Shown: positions 17,489 through 26,449, counted from the first letter of the stretch. The stretch: 64,000 nucleotides of DNA from Sporosarcina luteola (GCA_014204635.1 JACHLS010000014.1:27397-91396); one strand, 5' to 3'. Program-made: numbers and translations. The notes: a model not told the origin generated them from the letters alone.

Positions 17489-17704
17489 ATCTTTTTAAGA
17501 GTATTACATTGTTGTTCAACTAATAGTGTAAGAGTATGTGGTGCTAGAGAGTGATTTTTATTGTTCATTGTATCTGAACATTGCTCTATTAATTGAATAG
17601 AAAGTGCTGTCAAATGAACAATCGAGTCAGCGCGAAACCAGAATGATATACAACTAAAAACCCAATGAAACAGGCAAGCTACAAATAATGCAGCTTGCCT
17701 GTTT
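17489..17704. repeat. Island-flanking direct repeat, copy 2 (~212 bp)
   Basis: This is the second copy of the element at 10198-10409, same orientation, ending in the same hairpin (17670-17704, arm AGCTACA instead of AGCTGCA). The stretch 17397-17763 holds no gene besides this repeat. Recombination between the copies would remove the peptidase, toxin-antitoxin and McrBC genes as one 7.29 kb unit. Confidence 0.92.
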
Positions 17705-17763
17705 TAGTTGTGTAAATTCTTCGAGGTAGACAACTTCAAGTAACCTGAAAAAACGACAGATGC

Positions 17764-18801
17764 TTAGTGTAAATAGGGCAAGTCGATTTGTGCATTATAC
17801 TTCTTCAATTCCCTTCCTTCTTTTACCCTTTTCACAAAGTCTGCATTTGACAATAACGGCCTTCCAAAAGCGGCTAATTGTATTTCTTCATTTCTCAGTA
17901 ATTCTTCTGCCAGATCGGGAGTTAACTCTCCAACCCCAATCTGTACACCTTTCCGATATTTTCGCACTAACGCATGAAGGGTCAGTTCATGCCGGTGCAA
18001 AGTTTTTTTGTACTGTTTAGCTGAGGGATGGATGATGCTTATCCCTATGCTTTGAATGACGTTGAGGATTTCAATGATTTCTTGCTCTGGACTTTCCCAA
18101 TAGAATAAGGGTGAATCATCTTTATGCTCGGAAAATCGAACAATTACTCGCTCAGGCTCAATCGCTTCACAGACAGCGTGCAATATCTCTTGTAAGAAAA
18201 GATACTTCTCTTGGCCATACCGATCTTTTCTAAAATTAACCCATGGAAATTGGAACTGGTCGATAAGGTAACCATGTGCTGCATGTATTTCAATTCCATC
18301 AAATCCAGCTAAATGAGCATTCCTCGCTGCCGTTTTAAAATTTTGAATCACCTTATTTATATCATCTTTTGTCATGGCTTTGGGCATTTCATATGGCAAA
18401 TGTACCTTGTGGGTTACACCATTCGCTTGTACTGCGGAGGGGGCGATAGGCTGGACCCCGCCAGTGATCGATGAGTGGCTTAAGCGTCCAACATGCCAAA
18501 GTTGTGCGATGATACGTCCGTTTTCGGCATGCACCTGTTCCGTTACTCGCTTCCATGCCTCTATGTGTTCAGGTCGATAAAGTCCCGGAATTCCAATCGT
18601 TCCGCGAGCCTCTGGACTAATTGCAATACCTTCTGTAATAATCAACCCTACGCCAAATTTTGCACGAATTGCGTAGTAGTGAATCGTGTCTTGATGTATA
18701 ATTCCAGTTTCCTGATCGGCAAACCCGCGTGTCATCGGCGCCATGACCACTCTCGATTGTAAATCCCATTGATTAATGGTTACCGGCTGTAGCAATTTCA
18801 T
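17764..18801 (-). CDS. Old yellow enzyme-family NADH:flavin oxidoreductase
   Basis: A 345-residue FMN TIM barrel. It shows SRVVMAPMTRGFAD (strand 1, FMN binding), QLWHVGRLSHSS, the substrate-anchoring IEIHAAHGYLIDQFQFPWVN, and VGELTPDLAEELL with AAFGRPLL at the phosphate site. OYEs reduce alpha,beta-unsaturated carbonyls and nitro compounds with NAD(P)H. The start at 18801 is preferred because GAGGG is 7 bases upstream; the ATG at 18807 lies immediately against it. It is divergent from the Lrp-family gene at 18948, a common layout for a regulator and its target. The substrate is unknown. Confidence 0.9.
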   Translation of the reverse strand: MKLLQPVTINQWDLQSRVVMAPMTRGFADQETGIIHQDTIHYYAIRAKFGVGLIITEGIAISPEARGTIGIPGLYRPEHIEAWKRVTEQVHAENGRIIAQLWHVGRLSHSSITGGVQPIAPSAVQANGVTHKVHLPYEMPKAMTKDDINKVIQNFKTAARNAHLAGFDGIEIHAAHGYLIDQFQFPWVNFRKDRYGQEKYLFLQEILHAVCEAIEPERVIVRFSEHKDDSPLFYWESPEQEIIEILNVIQSIGISIIHPSAKQYKKTLHRHELTLHALVRKYRKGVQIGVGELTPDLAEELLRNEEIQLAAFGRPLLSNADFVKRVKEGRELKKYNAQIDLPYLH

Positions 18802-18947
18802 CTTCATCCCTCATCCCTCTGTTCAGTATATATAGTGTAAATTGAATAGAGGGAAGTGAGAATGAGCAGTCATTTGCTTTTTAACATCTTATCTTATAAA
18901 TTATTTAAAGATATATCATTATACAAATAATTCATAAGGGGGATAAT

Positions 18948-19388
18948 ATGGACACGATTGACCAACAACTCATCCTTGCTTTGCAAGAGGACTGCAAAAC
19001 CTCAATGACCAATTTAGGGAAACGAATAGCGCTATCCCAACCAGCTGTAACAGAGCGTGTAAAGAAATTAGAGGAAAAAGGATTGATTACTGGTTATAAG
19101 GCAATCGTCAATCGAAAAAAAGTGAACAAACCAGTTTCCGCTTTTTTACTGTTCCAAGCTAGACATTGCGATGAGTTCGTCGGTTATTCCAAAACCATAG
19201 AGGATGTATTAGAAATTCATCGCATTAGTGGGCAATATAACTTCTTGGTCAAGGTGATTGCAACGACATTGGAAGCCTTAGAGAGTACCATAAATGATTT
19301 AGGAAGGTTTGGGGATTCAACCACTCTTGTCGTATTATCTACACCAATGGAAAATCGCCCGATCATTCCTTTTATACCTACTGAATAA
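18948..19388 (+). CDS. Lrp/AsnC-family transcriptional regulator
   Basis: A 146-residue protein with an N-terminal winged HTH (LILALQEDCKTSMTNLGKRI, then ALSQPAVTERVKKLEEKGLI as recognition helix) and a C-terminal RAM ligand-binding domain (residues about 65-146, HRISGQYNFLVKVIATTLEA). AGGGGG stands before the ATG. It is divergent from the OYE gene. The 140 bases between them are very AT-rich with imperfect dyads, so it may regulate both itself and the OYE gene. The effector is unknown. Confidence 0.9.
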   Translation: MDTIDQQLILALQEDCKTSMTNLGKRIALSQPAVTERVKKLEEKGLITGYKAIVNRKKVNKPVSAFLLFQARHCDEFVGYSKTIEDVLEIHRISGQYNFLVKVIATTLEALESTINDLGRFGDSTTLVVLSTPMENRPIIPFIPTE

Positions 19389-19533
19389 AACTAGTGAGAT
19401 TAGTTTGCCTATTTATAAACAGATGCCTGCCATATAATTTTCATCCCAACTAAAGGTGAATTTTAACAGTCAAAATGCTAAAATGATTGTTGTGCAGTCC
19501 CATTATTATTTGAGAAGAAAGTAGTGAAAATGT

Positions 19534-19986
19534 ATGGCAATCGCATCGCATTCTGTAATTATTCCTGCATCTGTAGAGAACGTATGGAATTATGTAAGTC
19601 AAATTGAAAACTGGGCAACGTTGGTTCCTGCCTATAAGGAGCATGAACAAATCGATGATCAGAAATCAATTTGGACTTTCGAAGGGAATTTTAAAGGGTT
19701 TACAAAAACGGTGAAAATGGAGTTAACCATCACAGAATTCCATGAGCCATCCATGATCCGATTCGAATTAAAGGGCATTACCGATAACTTTACAGGAAGC
19801 GGAGAATTTACTGCTGAAGAAACTGCAGGGCAAACTACGATGACTGGGACGATTGAAGTGAATGCAGGCGGCTTAACAGGCGCCGTGCTATCACCTGTGA
19901 TTAAAATGGTGCTGCCCAAGGTGGCAACACGTTTAACGGAAAAAATTGCTCGCCAAATTACTCGCGCAGAGGCGTCGGTTTTGTAA
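19534..19986 (+). CDS. SRPBCC-fold protein (CoxG-like)
   Basis: A 150-residue START/Bet v 1-like helix-grip protein: MAIASHSVIIPASVENVWNY at the start, IENWATLVPAY, and a long C-terminal helix (KVATRLTEKIARQITRAE). Related CoxG proteins have a similar length and fold, but no CO dehydrogenase genes are near. It probably binds a hydrophobic ligand. It follows the Lrp gene by 145 bases and ends at terminator 20019-20055. Confidence 0.78.
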   Translation: MAIASHSVIIPASVENVWNYVSQIENWATLVPAYKEHEQIDDQKSIWTFEGNFKGFTKTVKMELTITEFHEPSMIRFELKGITDNFTGSGEFTAEETAGQTTMTGTIEVNAGGLTGAVLSPVIKMVLPKVATRLTEKIARQITRAEASVL

Positions 19987-20018
19987 TCTCTATAAAAGTA
20001 TATTTGATTCCGTATATA

Positions 20019-20055
20019 GACTGTCTCATGTGATTCACAGGAGGCGGTCTTTTTA
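20019..20055 (+). terminator. Terminator of the SRPBCC gene
   Basis: GACTGTCTC and GGAGGCGGTC pair (with G-U pairs) and a T run follows. Confidence 0.7.
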
Positions 20056-20097
20056 CTTTGCATCATTTTTGTTAAAGGCGTGCCCATACGCTGACAT

Positions 20098-20216
20098 AAA
20101 AAATAGCCGCGCATGGAGAGGTTAACCTCTCACATCCAAATGTATTTCAACGCATCAATTACTTTCAAAGTCACCATCCTTCAAAGGAACGAACATTGTT
20201 TTGTGCTTCACTTAAT
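20098..20216 (-). pseudogene. Remnant of a second lysP: last ~18 codons plus its terminator
   Basis: On the minus strand 20155-20211 reads VKHKTMFVPLKDGDFESN and a stop, nearly the same as the lysP C-terminus at 5065 (VKHKTKLVPLKDCDFENKE). Just after it, 20098-20140 is a GAGAGGTTAACCTCTC hairpin followed by T residues, matching the lysP terminator at 5012-5055. Codons further upstream are gone (the preceding codon is already a stop). Only the 3' end of a lysP paralogue or duplicated copy survives. Confidence 0.85.
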
Positions 20217-20258
20217 AAAGGAGTTTAGCATCGGTTTTTGATGCTCGACTCCTTTTTC
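20215..20258 (+). terminator. Terminator-like hairpin before the peptide/ABC operon
   Basis: AAAGGAGT, AGCATC, then GATGCT and ACTCCTTTTT form a two-part stem ending in a T run. It insulates the downstream operon. Confidence 0.7.
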
Positions 20259-20414
20259 CAATAGAAATCTCTCGGCTATTTTTATATTGAAGGCATATTT
20301 TAAAAACTTGTTTAAATTAATTAAAAATTTGTTCTTTTTGTGTGTAAAAAGGACTGCTTTTATATAATAATATCTATCTTAATTATCAATTTGAAATAAT
20401 AACCAGTAAATTAA

Positions 20415-20443
20415 TTTACAATTATAGAAATATGATTTATAGT
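20415..20443 (+). promoter_or_regulatory. Promoter of the small-peptide/ABC operon
   Basis: TTTACA (20415-20420) and TATAGT (20438-20443) are 17 bases apart. Transcription would start near 20450, giving a short leader of about 23 bases with AGGAGGTGA. Confidence 0.7.
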
Positions 20444-20472
20444 GTGAATTAAAAACTTAGGAGGTGATTTTA

Positions 20473-20571
20473 ATGCGTCTAACTAGAGTAGCAGGTATTG
20501 CAATGACTTTCTGTGCAGTTAGTATCTTATCTATCGCATCAGTTGCAGCCTTTAGAAAGGAATGTATGTAG
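20473..20571 (+). CDS. 32-residue signal-peptide-like peptide, candidate bacteriocin or pheromone precursor
   Basis: The ATG has a near-perfect Shine-Dalgarno (AGGAGGTGA, 5-base spacing) and a good promoter. The peptide has a basic start (MRLTRVAG), a hydrophobic core (IAMTFCAVSILSIASVAA) and a short tail AFRKECM. The SVAA/AF boundary looks like a signal peptidase site, so cleavage would release a 6-7 residue cysteine-containing peptide, as in Phr or enterococcal pheromones. Alternatively the whole hydrophobic peptide is the active product. The permease GTG follows 1 base after the stop, so the peptide and transporter are one operon. I recognise no family; it is too short and has no lactococcin 972 motifs. 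The function is inferred from context only. Confidence 0.7.
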   Translation: MRLTRVAGIAMTFCAVSILSIASVAAFRKECM

Positions 20572-20572
20572 A

Positions 20573-22828
20573 GTGAGAAAGGTTATAGCTATCGCCATTA
20601 TTTTATTTTTTTCTTTTTCTATTTACTCCTCTATTGAACAGGTTAAAAATATGGAGTTTGAAAAACTAGCTACGTTTGAAAGAGATGTTGCAAAGCCTTT
20701 CTTTATTCCTGAAGACGAAGTGTTGGAGAATCCAGAAATTATTTTTCCTATACTAAAAAAAGCCGCGATAGAATCTAAAGTTAATCTTTTTAGGTCTGCT
20801 CGTTATTTTAGTCCAGATGAGAGAATAGAAATTAAAAAGTATATTTTGTTAACTGGGGACACGGAGTTCTACAAATATATTCATGTGAAAGATGGAAAAA
20901 AACTGGAGTCGGGAGAAACACTTGAAGAGAAATACTTTTTATCTACAGAATTAGCAAAAAATAATCCGAATCAAATTGGACACATCGATTATTTCGATAA
21001 AAATCAACTCATTAAGGTCCAACCCCTTGTATCTTCCTTTCATTATCTCCCAACATCAGGTCGGTATTTTGTTGAAGCAAACTCTGATGCTCAAACTACA
21101 ATATTTATGAATCATTTTATGAGAGGAATTAACGACTATTTAAAAGGAATCGGTTGGAAAGGTGAAGAATATACGAATGCAGACTTTTTAACAACCGAAG
21201 CGACTATTGAACCACAGGAAGGTTTTTTTACTCTAAAGAGTCTTTCATATTTGAAAAAAGAGCAAGCCGTTCTAATGATAGCAATAGTTTTTTTACTTCT
21301 CTATTATATACATGTTTCCACAAAAGAAGTGGGTATATATAAATTATATGGCTTTCGGACAGTATATATATGGTGGCGATTAATAGGAAGAAGAATTATT
21401 TTACTATTTTCATTTGCATTAGTAGCTGTCTTCTTCGTATCATATGCTCACGCGCCTTCTTTATACTTTAATTCCATAGCATACCAAAATTTGATTTTTT
21501 CGTTTTTTATTTTGATGTTTATCTCTTTAATTAGCTTTATTTATATTAATACATTCAAAATTAGTGACTCAATTAAGGATAAAAGAGAGACAGCTATTAT
21601 CTTTTCTCTTAATCTTTGTATGAAGATTGGTTGTACCATTATATTGGCTAGTCTTGGTGCGAACATAATGAATGAAAACCTAGAAATAAAACGAATACAA
21701 CTACAATATCTTAGCCAGCATGAAAAGATGGACAATAATGATTGGAAAGGAATAGCAAATGATTATGGCATAGTACAATTTTATACTGGACACACACAAG
21801 CGTATACGCTAGGAGAATATGAGTCGGAACTATCAAAAAGTGACAAGCTCTTATTTTATCTTTATCCAACCTTTAACTCCCTTGGTTCCTTATATATAGA
21901 TACGGGTGATTATGAAGAAGGTACATTATTAGTCAATAGAAATTACAATGGAATCTTTTCTATTACAATAAATCCTAACTATTTAAATAAGTACCCTATA
22001 TTTAAAACGAACGGTGACCAAGTTTCCATAGAAGAGGAAACTGCTGAATGGATCTTACTAGTACCCGAAAAGTATAAGGATAGAAAGAACGAGATACACG
22101 AATTTTTTAATGAAAAAAAATACAGAGATTTTTACTTGAGTCCAGATGTAGGACAAGAATTAAAAATTGTATGGCTGCAAAACAACCAAGAAATATTCAG
22201 TATGAATCCAGAAGTATTTCCGGCAGAAAATAATGTAATAAATGACCCAATCATTCAGGTGAAAACGCTCAATAATGAATTATTTACATACCGAGGTGGT
22301 GTAAAAGGACGTGGAATGCGTGATCCACTAAAGCTGAAGTTACAGAATGGAAGCGTTTCTGATACAAGCAGAATATTAGAGAGTGCACTTAAAGAAAATA
22401 AACTGGATGATAGAATTAAAATAACAAGTTTTAATAAATTTATCAAAAATGAAATTGAGTATTTAAGAAAAGAAATTACAATGTTACTGTATCAATTTTT
22501 TGGAACATTACTTGTTTTTTCATTCATAGCTATCCAAAGTGCTATCATTTATTTTAATAAAAATCAAAAGCTTTTTTCAGTAAAACGTTTATTAGGCGTA
22601 GGTTATATAAAGACATATCTACCTTATTTTTTTTGGGTTTTAATAAGCTATTCATCAGTTGTACTTATTTGCTATGGACTGAATTTCTTGAAAATCTATG
22701 GATTTTTAGAGCTGTATTTTTTTCTGTGTTTGTCAATTTTATTATGTATTGAATTAGCCCTTGCAGTCTTATTCATCCTACTAATTGAGAGCAAGAAAAG
22801 TAGAGAGGTAATTAAAGGAGGTGCTTAA
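20573..22828 (+). CDS. Bacteriocin-associated ABC permease (bact_immun_7tm type)
   Basis: A 751-residue membrane protein counted from GTG 20573 (VRKVIAIAIILFFSFSIYSS); this start directly follows the small peptide stop and restores a clean N-terminal membrane anchor. The plan is one helix, about 210 extracytoplasmic residues, four helices (about 225-375), a second extracytoplasmic domain (to about 635), then three helices and a basic tail. This is the FtsX/MacB-like plan of the lactococcin 972-group immunity/transport proteins (TIGR01654). It should pair with the ATPase at 22831. It may export, or protect from, the peptide encoded upstream. AT-richness well above the flanking core genes suggests acquisition. 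Confidence 0.78.
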   Translation: MRKVIAIAIILFFSFSIYSSIEQVKNMEFEKLATFERDVAKPFFIPEDEVLENPEIIFPILKKAAIESKVNLFRSARYFSPDERIEIKKYILLTGDTEFYKYIHVKDGKKLESGETLEEKYFLSTELAKNNPNQIGHIDYFDKNQLIKVQPLVSSFHYLPTSGRYFVEANSDAQTTIFMNHFMRGINDYLKGIGWKGEEYTNADFLTTEATIEPQEGFFTLKSLSYLKKEQAVLMIAIVFLLLYYIHVSTKEVGIYKLYGFRTVYIWWRLIGRRIILLFSFALVAVFFVSYAHAPSLYFNSIAYQNLIFSFFILMFISLISFIYINTFKISDSIKDKRETAIIFSLNLCMKIGCTIILASLGANIMNENLEIKRIQLQYLSQHEKMDNNDWKGIANDYGIVQFYTGHTQAYTLGEYESELSKSDKLLFYLYPTFNSLGSLYIDTGDYEEGTLLVNRNYNGIFSITINPNYLNKYPIFKTNGDQVSIEEETAEWILLVPEKYKDRKNEIHEFFNEKKYRDFYLSPDVGQELKIVWLQNNQEIFSMNPEVFPAENNVINDPIIQVKTLNNELFTYRGGVKGRGMRDPLKLKLQNGSVSDTSRILESALKENKLDDRIKITSFNKFIKNEIEYLRKEITMLLYQFFGTLLVFSFIAIQSAIIYFNKNQKLFSVKRLLGVGYIKTYLPYFFWVLISYSSVVLICYGLNFLKIYGFLELYFFLCLSILLCIELALAVLFILLIESKKSREVIKGGA

Positions 22829-22830
22829 AG

Positions 22831-23469
22831 ATGAATGAGATATGTAAGTTTAGCAACGTAACCAAAAGATATAGAGATCATATAATATTTAATGGTTTAA
22901 ATATGACAATAAACAAAGGAGAAATGGTAGCAATTGTAGGAAAGAGCGGTAGTGGAAAAACTACATTTTTAAACATGATGGGATTGTTAGACAAACAGGA
23001 CAGCGGCACAATTTTCTTATTTGGAGAGAATACAACAAACTATAATGTGATTAAAAAAACTAAAATGCTGAGGAATAAAATATCGTATTTATTTCAAAAC
23101 TTCGCTTTAATAGATAACTATACGGTTGGTGCGAACTTGGACATTGCCTTGACCTACATCGAGAAGAATAAAAAAAAGCGAGAAAAATTAATGATAGAAG
23201 CAATCCGAAAAGTTGGACTTTCGATTCCAATCACCCAAAAAGTCTACGAGCTATCAGGTGGTGAACAACAAAGATTATCCATTGCTAGATTACTTTTAAA
23301 ACCCACCGAATTGATTTTAGCAGATGAGCCTACAGGTTCTTTAGACGCTAAAAATAGGGACGAAATCATAGAACTGTTGAAAGAGTTGAATAAAGAAGGC
23401 AAGACACTTGTGATTGTTACCCACGATCCCGAGGTTGCAAATAAGTGTGATAGAATCATTAATCTATAA
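22831..23469 (+). CDS. ABC transporter ATP-binding protein, bacteriocin-export (MacB-like) type
   Basis: A 212-residue ATPase with Walker A GKSGSGKTT (about residues 36-44), Q-loop FQNF, signature LSGGEQQR and Walker B LILADEPTGSLD followed by VTHD. This short LolD/MacB type is the class linked to lactococcin 972-like export (TIGR03608). AAAGGAGG lies at the end of the permease gene and the ATG is 2 bases after its stop, so expression is coupled. It powers the upstream permease. Confidence 0.9.
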   Translation: MNEICKFSNVTKRYRDHIIFNGLNMTINKGEMVAIVGKSGSGKTTFLNMMGLLDKQDSGTIFLFGENTTNYNVIKKTKMLRNKISYLFQNFALIDNYTVGANLDIALTYIEKNKKKREKLMIEAIRKVGLSIPITQKVYELSGGEQQRLSIARLLLKPTELILADEPTGSLDAKNRDEIIELLKELNKEGKTLVIVTHDPEVANKCDRIINL

Positions 23470-23657
23470 TCATCGGCATGTTATTTAAAGTCCACTCAGC
23501 AGTTGCAAATATTGGGCTTTTCTAGATTAGGCAGATGAATAAAGCAAAGTATAGATGTTTGTATCAAACGATTCGAGCCAACAGAATCTGTTTTGGATGT
23601 TAAGGCGGAAATTGAACGTATCTTGCTCATTTTGACTCTTAATAGATATTAGAAATG

Positions 23658-23687
23658 CCAATCATGTTAATCATTGATTGGTTTTTT
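23658..23687 (+). terminator. Terminator downstream of the peptide/ABC operon
   Basis: CCAATCA and TGATTGG form a stem and six T residues follow, 190 bases after the ATPase stop. The remaining sequence between 23470 and 23831 shows no gene. Confidence 0.7.
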
Positions 23688-23775
23688 GGGTGGCTGTTGA
23701 TATTCCAAAAAGAATCGTTAGTAGGGGCAATCCGATATGTCTAGATGCATCGTCACAGTCATCACCTCAGCACCT

Positions 23776-23815
23776 ATACAAGTGTAGGGGAAAGGGTTGT
23801 CCCCTACACGTGTAT
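23776..23815. repeat. Long imperfect palindrome without T run
   Basis: ATACAAGTGTAGGGG and CCCCTACACGTGTAT form a 15-base-pair stem with one mismatch around a 10-base loop. Neither strand has a T run, so it is not a classic terminator. It lies just downstream of the yqhV-like gene. Confidence 0.7.
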
Positions 23816-23831
23816 CGACCTCCCCTTACTC

Positions 23832-24098
23832 TTAGTTGGACTTCAAACTAATAAGAATTAGTGTGATTCCAGCAAAGAGACAGATCATTCGTGTGACAGA
23901 AATTTTTTCTGCAAGACCGATTAATGCGAATCCCGTCGTGATGATCAATACACAAGGGCCTACAAGAGCTAAAAGTGTGTTGATGTAAAAAGCTTTTTCT
24001 AAATCATTGAACTTGTACATTAGCATGGCAGCCGTAATATCTACACTGCCGGAAAAGATCCGTAATACGATCATTAGTAACAATGCTCTTTCAATCAA
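23832..24098 (-). CDS. yqhV: YqhV-family (DUF2619) membrane protein
   Basis: An 88-residue protein with three hydrophobic segments. It follows B. subtilis YqhV in plan and motif: LRIFSGSVDITAAMLM (YqhV has LRVLSSMIELTAAIVM), then a NTLLALVGPCVLIIT-like core and a hydrophobic end. Function is unknown. In B. subtilis yqhV neighbours the spoIIIA operon, but here no sporulation genes are adjacent, so this may be a paralogue. It is divergent from the M28 peptidase gene. Confidence 0.75.
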   Translation of the reverse strand: MIERALLLMIVLRIFSGSVDITAAMLMYKFNDLEKAFYINTLLALVGPCVLIITTGFALIGLAEKISVTRMICLFAGITLILISLKSN

Positions 24099-24343
24099 TC
24101 AAGTTGCCTCGTTCCCTTCTTTGTTCATTCATTCCAGTGTTTCTAATTGGACTGTTTCTACTATATGTAAGTGGGCTGATGATCATTATGGAAACTTCAT
24201 TTTTAGTGAGTCTGCGCACATTCCATTTACCTCCAAAAATAGTTCAAGTTTCATTGACTGTACGTACTTGCTATATATATAATTTATTGAATGTTAACTC
24301 TGAAAAGGTTAAGTCTTTTAAAAAGTGTTTGGGGGTAGGCACT

Positions 24344-26296
24344 ATGAAATTAAGCAAAATTTTAATCGGTACACTGTTTACGGCTATCATGTTAGCTGGA
24401 TGCAGTAAAGAAGCTGACTATGGACAATTAGAAGAAACAATAAAAATACTAACATCTGATGAAATGGATGGCCGTCTCACTGGCACAAAAGGAAATGACT
24501 TAGCCCTATCATTTATTGAAGACAAATTTCGGGAAATAGGATTGGAGCCGATCCATGCAGATACTGAGACACTGTTATTGCAGTATCCTCATAAATTTTT
24601 TGATCCAGAAAAAGCAAACCATCAAATACAAATCCTTTCAAACAGTGGAGTCTCGGAAGAGTTAATTCGAGGGATAGATTATTTAGAGAAGACGGGTTTT
24701 AGCAACTATGAAAACACGTTGCCTTTTTCATTGGATATTCAAAGCCCAGACATCGAGCAAGCTTATGTTGTATTAAAAGATAAAAGCCATTTACAAGAAG
24801 CTCTTGAGAAATCGCAAGGGGTATTTATTGTAGAAGATACTTTTGCCAATCCATTAGTAATTAACACGATGGATAAACCTGTTATTCAAATCTCTAAAGA
24901 TGTCTATAACAAGTTACAAAAAATGTCTAGCGGACAAATTCAGATGAACATAGCGGCCGAAGAAAAAATGATGGATGCATATAATATTGCAGGTAAGATT
25001 CCTGGTAGAGATCAAAAAAAGGCAATTGTTCTGTCTGCTCATTTTGACCATGTGGGGGCAGTGGGGGATTCCATTTATCGAGGTGCCATTGATAACGCTT
25101 CTGGTGTGGCAGTGCTGCTTGACATAGCCAAATCATTAGCTAGCTCTGAAATAAAATATAATAGTGATATCATTATCGTAGCTTTTAATGGAGAAGAATC
25201 AGGGCTTCAAGGGAGCCATCATTTCGTACAAGATCTAGCAGATACGTATGATAGCATTTACAACATAAATCTTGATTCCTTATATAACGCACCTGTAAGT
25301 ATTGTTTCATGGGAGGATGAAGTCTCGGAAGATTTACTGGAAGACTTACATATTGTCCTGAAAGAAAGCAATGTGGACTTTCATACTGACTTGGATGGCA
25401 GGCTGACCAGCGATCACGCCAACTTCCTGAGCAATCATATTAACGCCCTAACGATTGCCAGCCAGAATGTGATGCCAAAAATACATCATCCGTCGGATAC
25501 AATTGAAAATATAGATTTTCCTGCATTAAAAAACATTAGTAATGCAATCATCAAATTTATCAATCAATATCATGACAAAGAATATGGCCATTCCCATAAT
25601 CCTGTAGATGACCACTTAAATAGCTCAGTCCAAGTAGATGATGAAATGAATTTGGATTTTGAGGAAACAGAAAGAGCAAAATTAAACCACAATGAATATA
25701 CATTTAAACAAAACCCTAACGATCAAATGTATTATTTTATTGAAAATATGAGATACACATTTAAAGATTTCGATGAATTCCGGAAGTACTATCCAATGAT
25801 CGAATATGAATCAATAATCGGAGATTATTATTTAAATACAATTCATGTTCTCAATTTGTTTGGCGAAGAAATTGATAGGTTTAAATTGGAAGAAGATAAA
25901 GTGTATACACATGATTTGAGCTTGGATGATGTTCTATCTATTTCATTTAACTATTCAAGCATTCATGATGAGAAGCAAAAGCTTGTTATCAGTATAGATA
26001 AGGAAACTCCTATAGAAGATACGGAACATGTGCACGAAGAAATGCTTATCGATGGAATATCATATACACTTTATTACAGTGTAAACAAAGACAAACTAGT
26101 TGGATTTTCATATGACCAAGATGTGAACGGGATAACTTATAGGGTGAGCTTTACTGTAGGGGAAGAGGTAGATAGTGAGTTCGAAGGCCGCCAAATAACC
26201 GGTATCAAGACCACTCTGTCTGAAGAGATGGTAAAAAGCTTAATCGAGGATACCCATTTAAATGAATTGGTTCTAAAAACTTTGGAATCCTTCTAG
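24344..26296 (+). CDS. M28-family zinc peptidase lipoprotein
   Basis: A 650-residue protein starting at 24344, where GGGGGTAGG precedes the ATG and a lipoprotein signal follows (lipobox LAGC, C20). The frame is open further left, but that part is out of character. The M28 zinc ligands are visible in order: SAHFDHVG (H, D), GAIDNASGVAVL (D), NGEESGLQGS (E, E), NLDSL (D) and MPKIHHPSD (H). Before them a PA-like insert occupies about residues 80-220. After about residue 430 comes a 220-residue acidic C-terminal domain that I do not recognise. It is probably an exported, membrane-anchored aminopeptidase. Confidence 0.88.
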   Translation: MKLSKILIGTLFTAIMLAGCSKEADYGQLEETIKILTSDEMDGRLTGTKGNDLALSFIEDKFREIGLEPIHADTETLLLQYPHKFFDPEKANHQIQILSNSGVSEELIRGIDYLEKTGFSNYENTLPFSLDIQSPDIEQAYVVLKDKSHLQEALEKSQGVFIVEDTFANPLVINTMDKPVIQISKDVYNKLQKMSSGQIQMNIAAEEKMMDAYNIAGKIPGRDQKKAIVLSAHFDHVGAVGDSIYRGAIDNASGVAVLLDIAKSLASSEIKYNSDIIIVAFNGEESGLQGSHHFVQDLADTYDSIYNINLDSLYNAPVSIVSWEDEVSEDLLEDLHIVLKESNVDFHTDLDGRLTSDHANFLSNHINALTIASQNVMPKIHHPSDTIENIDFPALKNISNAIIKFINQYHDKEYGHSHNPVDDHLNSSVQVDDEMNLDFEETERAKLNHNEYTFKQNPNDQMYYFIENMRYTFKDFDEFRKYYPMIEYESIIGDYYLNTIHVLNLFGEEIDRFKLEEDKVYTHDLSLDDVLSISFNYSSIHDEKQKLVISIDKETPIEDTEHVHEEMLIDGISYTLYYSVNKDKLVGFSYDQDVNGITYRVSFTVGEEVDSEFEGRQITGIKTTLSEEMVKSLIEDTHLNELVLKTLESF

Positions 26297-26449
26297 TCCT
26301 CTTAGCCGAAATAAATGACGTAGCTCCCTGAATAAGAGCGGGAATTAACACTAGCATTAACTTCATTTTTCTTTGTCATCAAGTATAAATTACTCTTGAA
26401 GAAAGGTAAGCATCTTATACTTGGGAACCTAAAAACTAGGAGAGTGCTA

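Noticed and set aside
20513..20572. Upstream GTG start of the bacteriocin-type permease
   Set aside because: It lies inside the small peptide gene in another frame, and GTG 20573 gives a better membrane start.
24083..24343. N-terminal extension of the M28 peptidase
   Set aside because: The lipoprotein signal begins at 24344 behind a clear ribosome site. The extension overlaps the divergent yqhV-like gene.
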